From JAPLHP01 sp963720375 (lineage in GTDB: Bacteria > Chloroflexota > Dehalococcoidia > UBA2247 > RBG-13-53-26): a DNA stretch of 64,000 nucleotides. The stretch is from positions 110,729 through 174,728 of the forward strand of contig CAVRFM010000015.1 of NCBI GenBank assembly GCA_963720375.1, written 5' to 3'. The notes under the pieces are model-generated. The model did no database searches, had not been told where the DNA came from, and was given only the letters and a program-made list of their open reading frames with translations. Positions 7,958 through 16,004 of this stretch are shown piece after piece. Each line of letters opens with the position of its first letter. Position 1 is the stretch's first letter. The position numbers were made by a program, and so were the translations under genes.

Positions 7958-8521
7958 ATGATCGAGATGAGTGTTGATAGCATTCGCGTGAGCGTGATGA
8001 ACTCTCAGCGAGTGGTGATATTGAAGGAGATGCAGGCAGACCGGTACCTGCCCATCTGGATTGGTCCTGCTGAGGCTGATGCCATAGCCATAAAGCTGCA
8101 GGGAGTCAATGTTCCCCGGCCGCTGACCCATGACCTGCTGTTTTCAATAATTGGCGCTCTGGGTGCCAAGGTCAACTATATTGTGGTTAACGACCTTGAG
8201 AATGATACCTTCTATGCCAGGATCAACGTTGACGTTAATGGTAAAGCCATTGAGATTGATTCTCGTCCCAGCGATGCCATTGCCATTGCCGTACGGGCCA
8301 AGTCGCGCATCTATGTTAACGAAGATGTCCTGGAAAAAGCGGGGATCGTTTTCGACCAGGAAACAGGCAAGCCGGTTCCCAGCTCCCAGTCAGGCAAACC
8401 AGGTGAGAAGAAGGGCTTAAGTGAAGAGGAACTGCGCAAGCTGTCAGCCTTCACTGATTTTATCGATACGCTCGATATGCATGACCTTGATAAGGACAAG
8501 GGAAAGAGCGAAGACAAATAG
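7958..8521 (+). CDS. Bifunctional nuclease family (DUF151) protein
   Basis: A 187-residue protein. Residues about 1-130 form the DUF151/bifunctional-nuclease domain: the VVILKEMQADRYLPIWIGPAEADAIAI motif split over two strands, then RPLTHDLL and SRPSDAIAIAVR. A C-terminal charged extension (LSEEELRKLSAFTDFIDTLD) follows. The family has reported DNase/RNase activity in Thermotoga and stress roles in mycobacteria and plants. ATG 7958 is preferred over the upstream in-frame GTG because the purine-rich ribosome site ends just before it. It sits in its own transcription unit with the next small gene. Confidence 0.85.
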   Translation: MIEMSVDSIRVSVMNSQRVVILKEMQADRYLPIWIGPAEADAIAIKLQGVNVPRPLTHDLLFSIIGALGAKVNYIVVNDLENDTFYARINVDVNGKAIEIDSRPSDAIAIAVRAKSRIYVNEDVLEKAGIVFDQETGKPVPSSQSGKPGEKKGLSEEELRKLSAFTDFIDTLDMHDLDKDKGKSEDK

Positions 8522-8539
8522 GTAGGTTCTGCTCAGACA

Positions 8540-8860
8540 ATGGATGAGAAACATGTGAAGAAGCTGCTCTCCAGTATGAAATGCGGGATATGCGGCTGCC
8601 AATATGACTCGGGAAACATCAGGATACTGGGACACAGAGAGGATCTGTGGTTCCTTTCCGTATTCTGCCCTTCCTGCAAGAGCCAGGGATTAGTGGCGGC
8701 TGTCGTAAAAGATGATGCCGCGTGCGAAGTGATTACGGAGCTTACTCAAAAAGAGATGAGAAGGCTTTCTGTCCCTGTAACCTCGGACGACTTGATAGAT
8801 ATATACGCTTTTCTGCAGGATTTCGACGGAGACTTCCGCTCCCTGTTTACTAAGAAATAG
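8540..8860 (+). CDS. Small zinc-ribbon protein
   Basis: A 106-residue protein with two cysteine pairs, CGIC near residue 15 and CPSC near 43, forming a likely zinc ribbon. A helical acidic C-terminus follows (SDDLIDIYAFLQDFDGDFRSLF). It lies 18 bp after the bifunctional-nuclease gene and may be translated with it. No function can be assigned. Its shape, a zinc ribbon plus an acidic helix, suits a protein-protein adaptor. Confidence 0.65.
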   Translation: MDEKHVKKLLSSMKCGICGCQYDSGNIRILGHREDLWFLSVFCPSCKSQGLVAAVVKDDAACEVITELTQKEMRRLSVPVTSDDLIDIYAFLQDFDGDFRSLFTKK

Positions 8861-9086
8861 ACGCTCCCTGGCGCTACTTTCCCTCCTTTTCTGTCTAACC
8901 CCGCCATCTACGTTCTTCTCTTATAGCGCTTTGCCCTGCGGCAACTCCTCGTTTTTCCGCGCGCCGTGCCCCGTGTCGTGCCCGGTGAGAACAGTGGTGC
9001 CCCCTTCTTTTTTGACACAGTAGGGCGGAGAATGGTAACCATATGCTATAAATCGGGGCAATTCTGACAAATCTGGAGGTACTAAG

Positions 9087-10457
9087 TTGAGAGAGGAAAA
9101 GTACGATGTGGTCGTTGTGGGCGCCGGGATGGGTGGAATGTGCGCCGGTGCCTTGGCGGTTAAGGAGGGGTATAAGGCCCTTGTGGTTGAAAAACGGGGG
9201 CACATAGGAGGCAGGTTTTCCACCGAGGAGGTCGAGGGCTTCAAGCTGATGACCGGGGCGCCTTTTATACATCAATCGGGGTGGGTGCCGAAGGTGTGCA
9301 AGGAGGTGGGGGTGGAGATCGACCGTACCCCTTGTGTGGAGGTGTTCTACTGGGTGAAGGGCGTGGAGTATAAGCTTCCCCTGCAGCACCGTATGAATGC
9401 CCTCTTTGAGATCTGCAACAGGATAGCCTCCAACAAGGCGAAGCTGATGGGCAATATCGTGAAGGAGATTGCCGGCCAGAAGATCATGACGAGCATCCAC
9501 AGCGCGATAACTGAACCTGAGAAGTTGGGCTCTATCACGATCAAGGAGTGGCTGCTCCGTTACACGGACAACGAGGACGTCCACGGGATATTCGACGCTA
9601 TCTCTGTTGGTATGCTGATGGCGCACTCGTATGAGATACCGGTGTACAACTTCTTCCATTTCATGGCGACCCAGAAGGGCTTCAATGATGTTGACCTTTC
9701 CACCTACGGTAACCTCGCCAACATGGAGAAGCTGGCCGGTGTGGTGAAGGCCAGGGGCGATGTGTGGACCAACTGCTCGGTGAAGAGAATCCTGGTGAGC
9801 AAAGGGACGGCCGCGGCTGTGGTCGTGGAGAAGGATGGCAAAGAGGTGGAGATACCCTGCAAGGTAGCCATCAGCAATATCGGCATCAGAGAGACGGTGC
9901 AGCTCTCTGGAGAAGAGAATTTCACCGAAGACTACCTGGCCGATATGAGGGTGAAGATGAGGCCTGCCCCTATCACCATCATTCATATTGCCAGCGATCA
10001 GCCGCTCTGCATGGCCGGTGGAGAGGCCGGGGCTATGCTGGTGGCCAATGCCAGGAGGATTACGGATGCTATCCCGCTGACGAATGCCTGTCCGGGGATG
10101 GCGCCGAAGGGTCAGCATTTGACCTGGGCCTGCGCTTCACCGCCGTCCGTTCTTTTCCCCATCGATCCTGAAGAGGAAGAGCGGCAGTGTCTGAAGGACA
10201 TTGATATGGTCTTCCCTGACTGGAAGAAGAAGGGCGGACGCATCCTCAAAATGGAGGTCCGCAATATTGACCACGATCTGCCCGAAGGGCGCACCTGGCT
10301 CGGGCCGGCGTACAATATGCAGCGTGAGACGCCGGTGAAGAACCTGTACAACGTGGGGGATGCCGTGTGTTCTCCGGGAATCGGCGGGACTTCGGGTTGT
10401 GCGGAAAGTGCCAGGCGGGTGATGGAATCGGTGAAAAAGCACATCAAGCCGGGGTAG
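9087..10457 (+). CDS. FAD-dependent oxidoreductase, phytoene-desaturase-like
   Basis: A 456-residue flavoprotein. The N-terminus has the dinucleotide-binding motif VVVGAGMGGMCAGA, followed by the acidic ribose-binding end of strand two (VVEKRGHIGGRF). The C-terminus has the second FAD contact, NVGDAVCSPGIGGTSGCAESAR. This layout is shared by carotenoid desaturases and related NAD(P)/FAD oxidoreductases. The substrate is unknown; no carotenoid genes are nearby. The start is TTG at 9087, six bases after GGAGGT. The next gene begins 2 bp after the stop. Confidence 0.8.
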   Translation: MREEKYDVVVVGAGMGGMCAGALAVKEGYKALVVEKRGHIGGRFSTEEVEGFKLMTGAPFIHQSGWVPKVCKEVGVEIDRTPCVEVFYWVKGVEYKLPLQHRMNALFEICNRIASNKAKLMGNIVKEIAGQKIMTSIHSAITEPEKLGSITIKEWLLRYTDNEDVHGIFDAISVGMLMAHSYEIPVYNFFHFMATQKGFNDVDLSTYGNLANMEKLAGVVKARGDVWTNCSVKRILVSKGTAAAVVVEKDGKEVEIPCKVAISNIGIRETVQLSGEENFTEDYLADMRVKMRPAPITIIHIASDQPLCMAGGEAGAMLVANARRITDAIPLTNACPGMAPKGQHLTWACASPPSVLFPIDPEEEERQCLKDIDMVFPDWKKKGGRILKMEVRNIDHDLPEGRTWLGPAYNMQRETPVKNLYNVGDAVCSPGIGGTSGCAESARRVMESVKKHIKPG

Positions 10458-10459
10458 CA

Positions 10460-11077
10460 ATGAGCATAGAACTCGATCAGGTAATTCAGGATTTCGCAAC
10501 TTGTCTGAAGAGGGTTGATGCCAAGCGACCGCAGGCGCTGAATGCACGGTCCAAAGAGCCGTTTCAACCGGGGATCGGGCCTCACAGCGAAGCTGAAGTC
10601 GTAGCCATGGTTGCGGATGATATGGCGCAGTTTGCCCCCAGTCTATACAAAGGGAAGCTGATTACTAACGTCCCTTATCCCGAATCCCCGCGCCAGAAAT
10701 GCGACTTATGCATCCTCAGTGGGCCGATGAATGAATGGGCGATTGAGGTGAAAATGCTCCGGTTCTTGGGAGACAATGGCAAGGTGAACGATAATATCCT
10801 GATGCATATCCTGTCACCGTATCCAAATCACCGGAGCGCCGTTACGGATTGCGAGAAGCTTGCAACATCGTCGATTGCACTGAAGAAGTCTATCATGATC
10901 TATGGTTTTGACCATGATGAATGGCCCCTTGCCCCGGCCATCGAAGCCTTTGAGTCGTTGGCTTGTCTGAGGACAAGGATTGGTGTGAGAATTGTGGCCG
11001 AATTCAATGGACTCATTCATCCTATTCATGACAGAGGCAAGGTATACGCTTGGCAAGTAGAAGGCAAGGTGGCCTGA
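10460..11077 (+). CDS. Hypothetical protein with a possible PD-(D/E)XK-like core
   Basis: A 205-residue protein that I do not recognise. Residues about 75-98 read KCDLCILSGPMNEWAIEVKM, an Asp followed by an E-x-K on the next strand. That is the spacing seen in PD-(D/E)XK nuclease folds, and later strands and helices are compatible with it. A HRSAVTDCEKL segment follows. The frame is open upstream inside the oxidoreductase, but ATG 10460 directly follows that gene's stop and is the sensible start. Nuclease activity is only a possibility. Confidence 0.55.
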   Translation: MSIELDQVIQDFATCLKRVDAKRPQALNARSKEPFQPGIGPHSEAEVVAMVADDMAQFAPSLYKGKLITNVPYPESPRQKCDLCILSGPMNEWAIEVKMLRFLGDNGKVNDNILMHILSPYPNHRSAVTDCEKLATSSIALKKSIMIYGFDHDEWPLAPAIEAFESLACLRTRIGVRIVAEFNGLIHPIHDRGKVYAWQVEGKVA

Positions 11078-11103
11078 GGAAAACACAGACGCTTCGGAAG
11101 GTG

Positions 11104-11862
11104 TTACCTGGCGACCAGGCCGCCGTCCACGGCTAATGGATATCCGGTCACGAAGGACGCTTCATCCGAGCAGAGCCATAGCACTGCCGGAGCGATTTCT
11201 CCGGGTTCCCCGAGTCGCCCCATAGGTTCCATGGCTATATAGTTGGCCATTATTTTGGGTTTCTCATACAGCTTAGTGCCGAGTATGGGTGTGCGGATTA
11301 TTCCGGGGCAGAGGGCATTGACCCGGATACCGGACGCAGCATAGTCAAGCGCCACTGACTTCGTAATGCCCACGACGCCGTGTTTGCTGGCACAGTAGGA
11401 GGACTGAGCAGGAAAAGCAATCAGTCCTGCCACCGATGCCATGTTGACAATGGCACCCTTGCCCTGCTTGAGCATCTGGGGAATCTCGTATTTCATGCAG
11501 AGGTATACGCCTTTGAGGTTGACTGCGATTACATGGTCCCAATGCTCTTCTGAGCTGTTGGCGATGAATGCCACGTCTCCGGCAATGCCAGCGTTGTTGA
11601 ATGCGCAGTCCAGACGGCCGTAAGCATCAATAGTCTTTTGGACCATGACCTCAACTTCTGCTGCCTTCGATACATCGGCCTTGATGAAGATGGCCTCACC
11701 GCCAGCGTCCTTGATCATCTTCAGCGTTTCCTCGCCGCCTTCAACTGCTATGTCGCCGATGGCAACCCTGGCGCCTTCCTTGGCAAATGCTACCGCAGTG
11801 CCCCGGCCAATTCCGGAGCTGCCACCGGTCACTAGGGCGACCTTACCGTCGAATCGTCTCAC
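11104..11862 (-). CDS. Short-chain dehydrogenase/reductase, classical SDR
   Basis: A 252-residue classical SDR. It has the cofactor motif TGGSSGIGRG near residue 12, the NNAG motif near 90, a catalytic Ser on NMASVAG and the active site YCASK (Tyr-x3-Lys), followed by PG and a C-terminal substrate loop. An Asp at the end of strand two (IGDIAVEG) suggests NAD preference. Oxidises or reduces an alcohol/ketone; substrate unknown. It is transcribed against its neighbours, converging with the gene ending at 11077. Confidence 0.85.
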   Translation of the reverse strand: MRRFDGKVALVTGGSSGIGRGTAVAFAKEGARVAIGDIAVEGGEETLKMIKDAGGEAIFIKADVSKAAEVEVMVQKTIDAYGRLDCAFNNAGIAGDVAFIANSSEEHWDHVIAVNLKGVYLCMKYEIPQMLKQGKGAIVNMASVAGLIAFPAQSSYCASKHGVVGITKSVALDYAASGIRVNALCPGIIRTPILGTKLYEKPKIMANYIAMEPMGRLGEPGEIAPAVLWLCSDEASFVTGYPLAVDGGLVAR

Positions 11863-12188
11863 TTCATGACCTCCACAGCTTTTTCTGATCGGCAGTATAT
11901 GGCTTGGCCTGATCGTGCGTCAATTCGGGGACTGTTTGGCAGGTGGGGAGTGCAGAGGGGCAGAAGTTCCTCTGCAAGGGACTTGGGGGTATTCCCCACC
12001 CTTAAATGTCCCCAGGACTGGACTACAGGGGGTTGGAAGAATTGATAAACGACTGCTCAATTCGTGCAGTTGACAGGATTGTTGCGAAAGGGCAAACTCT
12101 CAGTGCGAACTCCTGAGGAGTTAGTTCGAAGTCGGCAACTTAAGGCAGTCTTCGAGGGATAGGCTCGCGGGTAGAAGGAGGGACATAA
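11863..12188. other. Divergent intergenic region with dispersed repeat
   Basis: This 326-bp gap separates two divergent SDR genes. It holds the dispersed repeat copy at 11930-12036 and about 150 bp of leader for the downstream SDR gene. I see no small gene in it. Confidence 0.6.
11930..12036 (+). repeat. Dispersed repeat, copy A (about 107 bp)
   Basis: A G-rich element with the core GGGGAGTGCAGAGGGGCAGA, then an imperfect inverted segment (TTCCTCTGCA), CTTGGGGGT, CCCACC, CTTAAATGTCCCC and CTACAGGGGGTTG. A near full-length copy occurs on the other strand at 37168-37278 and a shorter copy at 28127-28182. It can fold because GCAGAGG pairs with CCTCTGC. All copies are intergenic. Confidence 0.75.
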
Positions 12189-12998
12189 ATGTCATCGTCG
12201 CAGACCTTCAAGTCTAAGTACGGTCCCTGGGCGCTGGTAACGGGCGCGGCCCGGGGGATGGGCACGGAGTTTTCTTACCAGATTGCAGCGTTGGGGCTCA
12301 ACCTGGTGCTGGTCGACATGCTTGCGGATGAGCTGGCAAAGGTGGCGGAAGAAACCCGGAAGAAGAGCAATGTGGAGATCAGGACCGTAGTGGTGGACCT
12401 CTCGCGGCCGGATTTTGTGGAGACGATACGACAGCACACCCAGGACATAGAGGTAGCACTGCTGGTGAGCAATGCAGCGTATCCGCCGGTGGGGCTCTTC
12501 TTTGACCAAAGCCTGGAAGACAAGTTGAGGATGATAGAGGTAAATGTGCGGGCACCACTCATACTGGTGCAGGAGTTCGGGGCGAAGATGCTGGCACGTA
12601 AGCGCGGAGGGATCATTATGATTGCGTCAGCGTCTGCCCTGCAGGGGGTGCCTTATGTGGCTAGCTATGCCGCGACGAAAGCCTACAACCTGATTCTGGC
12701 TGAGAGCCTTTGGGACGAACTGCGTGAGCATGGCGTGGATGTGCTGGGGTTCATGCCGGGGGCGACACGCACGACCGGTTTCGTGCTTTCGAAACCGAAT
12801 ATAGGGCGCACGGTAGCGACAATAATGGAGACTAAGCCGACAGTCGCCGAGGCCCTGAAAGCGCTGGGCAAGGCGCCGAGCCGCATCCCGGGAAGAAGGA
12901 ACCGCTGGACCCTTCTAGTGGCGCAGAAGATATTGCCCCGGAAGCAGATGATCAAGCTGGTGGGGAGCAACATGCGCCAATGGTATGGGAAGAAATAG
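12189..12998 (+). CDS. Short-chain dehydrogenase/reductase
   Basis: A 269-residue SDR with cofactor motif TGAARGMG near residue 18, the NAAY variant of NNAG near 96, a catalytic Ser in IASAS and active site YAATK. A long basic C-terminal tail (RIPGRRNRWTLLVAQKILPRKQM) is seen in SDRs that act on lipids or steroids and may touch the membrane. Substrate unknown. The ATG follows GGAGGG by 6 bases. A perfect palindrome lies just after the stop. Confidence 0.8.
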   Translation: MSSSQTFKSKYGPWALVTGAARGMGTEFSYQIAALGLNLVLVDMLADELAKVAEETRKKSNVEIRTVVVDLSRPDFVETIRQHTQDIEVALLVSNAAYPPVGLFFDQSLEDKLRMIEVNVRAPLILVQEFGAKMLARKRGGIIMIASASALQGVPYVASYAATKAYNLILAESLWDELREHGVDVLGFMPGATRTTGFVLSKPNIGRTVATIMETKPTVAEALKALGKAPSRIPGRRNRWTLLVAQKILPRKQMIKLVGSNMRQWYGKK

Positions 12999-13011
12999 AA
13001 GAAGTCTCTTA

Positions 13012-13045
13012 ATGCAGGGACAGGTCTTAAGACCTGTCCCTGCAT
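13012..13045. repeat. Perfect 34-bp palindrome
   Basis: Each 17-base arm reads ATGCAGGGACAGGTCTT and its exact reverse complement, with no spacer, centred on CTTAAG. It starts 13 bp after the SDR stop codon. It lacks a T-run, so it is not a classical terminator by itself. It could be a REP-like element or a protein-binding site. Confidence 0.8.
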
Positions 13046-13084
13046 CTGGCCCTTTATCCGCGGATTAGGATTCTCACTCATGTA

Positions 13085-13129
13085 TTGACAGAGGCGCAAT
13101 GATGCGGTAGTATAATGAATGAACATTCA
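13085..13129 (+). promoter_or_regulatory. Promoter and operator of the TetR gene
   Basis: Consensus -35 TTGACA (13085-13090) and consensus -10 TATAAT (13111-13116) are separated by 20 bp, which is longer than the usual 17. The -10 shares a base with the inverted repeat TGAATG-AA-CATTCA (13116-13129), a typical TetR-family operator shape. This points to autorepression by the protein encoded next. Confidence 0.7.
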
Positions 13130-13152
13130 GTCATTAATCTGAAGCTGGGGGA

Positions 13153-13779
13153 ATGGGAAGCCGGAACCGGAAGAAAGAACTCATCACAGAATACCGCAGG
13201 AAGCAGATACTCAATGCTGCACTGGCTGTTTTCTCCAGGAAGGGCTATGGCGAGGCTACCATACCCGATATCGCTCGGGAAGCAGGGATCGCCGTCGGCA
13301 CCATCTATAACTACTATCCGAGCAAGCGAGACCTGCTGGTGTCTATTCTCGCCAGCCACGTCCTCAGCGAGCCATTTTTGACGCTCATGGAGCAGCCGCC
13401 TGAAGCGGATGACAGTACGTTCTTCAGATCGCTGATTGAGGACCGCTTGACTCTGCTCAATGAGAACGCAGACAAGTTTCTTTTTATGCTCGGCGAGGCC
13501 TACCGCGATCAGGAATTCCGGCGGCAGTGGGCGCAGGGGGTGATTCAACCGGCCCTGAAGCGAGCGGAGAAATTCATGACCTCGAAGATGGACTCAGGCG
13601 CCTTTCGCCCCATGAATGCCAGCGTTATGGTGCGGGCACTGGCGGGGATGGCCATCGGCTTTGCAGTGCTGACTATGGTAGAGGGAGAAGCGAGCCCCTG
13701 CCGGGGGATTTCCATCAAAAAAATCGCGCCGCAGCTGGCAGACATTGTCCTGACTGGAGTTCGAGTGAGGGAGAGATGA
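13153..13779 (+). CDS. TetR/AcrR-family transcriptional regulator
   Basis: A 208-residue repressor with a TetR N-terminal helix-turn-helix: ILNAALAVFSRKGYGEATI, DIAREAGIAVGTIYNYYPSK, DLLVSILASHV. The C-terminal ligand-binding domain is divergent. The ATG follows a GGGGG stretch. It heads a unit with an ABC exporter that starts about 46 bp downstream, so it probably senses a toxic or lipid-like compound and controls its export. The palindrome TGAATGAACATTCA just upstream is the likely operator. Confidence 0.85.
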   Translation: MGSRNRKKELITEYRRKQILNAALAVFSRKGYGEATIPDIAREAGIAVGTIYNYYPSKRDLLVSILASHVLSEPFLTLMEQPPEADDSTFFRSLIEDRLTLLNENADKFLFMLGEAYRDQEFRRQWAQGVIQPALKRAEKFMTSKMDSGAFRPMNASVMVRALAGMAIGFAVLTMVEGEASPCRGISIKKIAPQLADIVLTGVRVRER

Positions 13780-13825
13780 TTCCCCTGAGAAACCGTGGGT
13801 GGAAGACCGGAAACGGAGCGATGAT

Positions 13826-14560
13826 ATGCAGTCTTTTGCCATCGAGACAAGGAGTCTGACCAAGAGATTCAGTTCGTTTGTGGCGCTGAACAATCTGAAT
13901 CTGAGTATTGAGAAAGGGACTATCCACGGGCTGCTGGGCCCGAACGGCGCCGGTAAGACCACTGCTATCAAGATACTGTGCGGCTTGCTGAAGCCGAGCG
14001 GCGGCGAAGCATACATCTTCGGCAGGAAGGTACCGGATAGAAGCATTCTGTCCGAAATAGGATATATGCCGCAGGAAACTGCCCTCTATCTGGATCTGAC
14101 TGTGCATGACAACATGGCGCTGTACGGTGAGCTCTTCGGCCTGTCGAGAACCAGGATCGCCGAGAGGGAGAAGGAATTGCTCGACTTCATTGCTTTGGAG
14201 AAATGGAGGAACGTGCTGGTGTCGAAACTGAGCGGCGGCATGAAACACAGGGTGTCGCTGGCGTGCACCATGATACATGAGCCGAAGCTCCTTTTCCTGG
14301 ACGAGCCTACTGTTGGCGTCGACCCGGAGTTGAGAGCTTCATTTTGGGACTACTTCGACCTGCTGAAGGAGAAAGGCGTTACGATTGTGCTGACAACGCA
14401 CTACATGGACGAGGCCCAGCATTGCGACAGGATAGGGCTGCTGAGGCAGGGACTGCTCCTGGCGGAAGGCGCACCCGGTGAGGTTGTCCGGTCGGTCAAT
14501 GCGACAAGCCTTGAAGAAGCCTTTCTGACACTGGCAAGGCGGGAGGATGCCAGAGCATGA
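13826..14560 (+). CDS. ABC transporter ATP-binding protein (exporter)
   Basis: A 244-residue ABC ATPase with Walker A GPNGAGKT, Q-loop (YMPQE), signature LSGGM, Walker B LLFLDEP and the H-loop in TTHYMDEA. The DrrA/CcmA-type layout with a short C-terminus fits ABC-2 exporters. ATG 13826 has GGAG nearby; an in-frame GTG at 13799 is the alternative. It overlaps the permease gene by 4 bp, so the two make one exporter. Confidence 0.85.
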   Translation: MQSFAIETRSLTKRFSSFVALNNLNLSIEKGTIHGLLGPNGAGKTTAIKILCGLLKPSGGEAYIFGRKVPDRSILSEIGYMPQETALYLDLTVHDNMALYGELFGLSRTRIAEREKELLDFIALEKWRNVLVSKLSGGMKHRVSLACTMIHEPKLLFLDEPTVGVDPELRASFWDYFDLLKEKGVTIVLTTHYMDEAQHCDRIGLLRQGLLLAEGAPGEVVRSVNATSLEEAFLTLARREDARA

Positions 14561-15702
14561 ATATTCGCAGGGCCTTCACCGTCACCAAACGGATTTTCAG
14601 GGGTCTAAAAAACGATAAGCGCACAGTCGCCTTGATGTTCTTAGCGCCGGTTGTTGCCGTGTTAGTGTTTGGCGTGGCATTCAGCGGCGACATAAAAGAC
14701 GTGGCTGTGGTCGTGGTCAACCAGGACGCGGGGGCAAGCGCCCCCGGCTCCAATGTCACCGTATCCGTTGCGGATAGGATCGTAGCCAACTTCGATGAGG
14801 AAGTCCTAAAGGTGGACAAGGTTGCTGATATTGAGGAAGGTGTCCGCCGTGTGGAAAAAGGTGAAGCCTACGCAGTGATCATCTTCCCGGAGGATTTCTC
14901 CCAAAACATCTTTATGAGAATGCAAGACCCGTCCTCTTCGGCCAGCACCACGATTCAGGTGAGAGAGGACAGGAGCAATGTCAATGTGGCTAATGCCATA
15001 ACCAAGGGCGTCAGTGATGCTGTTCTCAAGACAATGCAGGAGGCCGGACAGGAGTCCCCTGTAACGGTGGACACAGAAGATGCTATCTATGCTAAGGGCG
15101 CCAAGTACATCGATTTCTTCGTCCCCGGTATCATGACTTTTGTAGTGTTTTTCCTTACTACCCTCCTCACTCTCATATCCTTTGTCGGAGAGCGGACCTC
15201 GGGAAACCTGGAAAGGTTGCAGGCTACACCGCTGAGAGAGAGCGAGGTGGTCGCAGGATATACCATCGCTTTCGGCATCATAGGCATGTTGCAGGCTATT
15301 GTACTCCTGACCATAGGTGTCACGGTTTTCCACATCATGATAGTGGGGAATATAATACTGGCGTTTGTGGTCATCGCCGTGCTGGCTGTGGTCAGCCTCA
15401 GCCTGGGGATACTGCTCTCCAGTCTGGCGAAGAAAGAGGCGCAGGCGGTGCAGTTCTTTCCCCTCATAGCGCTGCCCACGTTCTTGCTGGCGGGGATTTT
15501 CTGGCCTATTGAGGCGATACCTCAATGGTTGAGGCCGCTCTCGTATGCGATTCCTCCGACATATGCTGTGGATGCCACACGCTGGGTTATATTGAGGGGG
15601 TGGGGTTTCAGCCGCATCTGGGTGGACATTGTGGCGCTGTGCGGATTTGCAGCCGCTTTCCTGGGTCTGGCGGTCTTCTCCCTGAAAAGAGGCCGGCAGT
15701 AG
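14557..15702 (+). CDS. ABC-2 type transporter permease
   Basis: A 381-residue ABC-2 permease. One N-terminal membrane helix (VALMFLAPVVAVLVFGVAF) is followed by a large extracytoplasmic domain (about residues 45-190) and then five helices with the family motif RTSGNLERLQATPLRESEVV near 210. This YhfA/LinK-like layout is used for drug or lipid export. It forms a transporter with the preceding ATPase under control of the TetR gene. The unit ends at a strong hairpin at 15883. Confidence 0.85.
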   Translation: MNIRRAFTVTKRIFRGLKNDKRTVALMFLAPVVAVLVFGVAFSGDIKDVAVVVVNQDAGASAPGSNVTVSVADRIVANFDEEVLKVDKVADIEEGVRRVEKGEAYAVIIFPEDFSQNIFMRMQDPSSSASTTIQVREDRSNVNVANAITKGVSDAVLKTMQEAGQESPVTVDTEDAIYAKGAKYIDFFVPGIMTFVVFFLTTLLTLISFVGERTSGNLERLQATPLRESEVVAGYTIAFGIIGMLQAIVLLTIGVTVFHIMIVGNIILAFVVIAVLAVVSLSLGILLSSLAKKEAQAVQFFPLIALPTFLLAGIFWPIEAIPQWLRPLSYAIPPTYAVDATRWVILRGWGFSRIWVDIVALCGFAAAFLGLAVFSLKRGRQ

Positions 15703-16004
15703 ATGGAGGGAGTCTGCCCTGCTGTCTCCATAGATTCAAATTCAATTTATTTGACTATCCTGCATTCTTAGACTAGCATTTCTAGTATCGGCGGCTGGCG
15801 GTGAATTGTGGCCGCGCCGTGGAAAGCGCCTTTGACACCAAGTTTCATGGTGATTCCATAGACCTGATTCTCTGAGCACAGGAAAATCCACTATCTGAGG
15901 TGGATTTTTTCTGTATTTTGCACTTGGTTTGATGATAGAGAAGGCAGTCCTGTCGATGGTTGGGTCAGGTACTGGCTGCTGCATATAGAAAGGAGCTTCA
16001 CTTG
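15703..16004. other. Intergenic region, no gene seen
   Basis: This 302-bp stretch holds the terminator at 15883-15912 and the leader of the MFS gene. No open frame with a ribosome site was found. Confidence 0.5.
15883..15912 (+). terminator. Rho-independent terminator of the ABC exporter unit
   Basis: A 9-bp stem AAAATCCAC / GTGGATTTT with an 8-base loop runs straight into a TTTTTT tract. It may work in both directions because of the A-run on the other side. Confidence 0.75.

Noticed and set aside
8895..10118. 407-residue ORF on the minus strand
   Set aside because: It lies antisense to the clear FAD oxidoreductase gene, is rich in His, Arg and Leu as shadows are, and has no motif.
13012..13045. 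Palindrome as a normal rho-independent terminator
   Set aside because: No loop and no T-run on either side; kept as a repeat instead.
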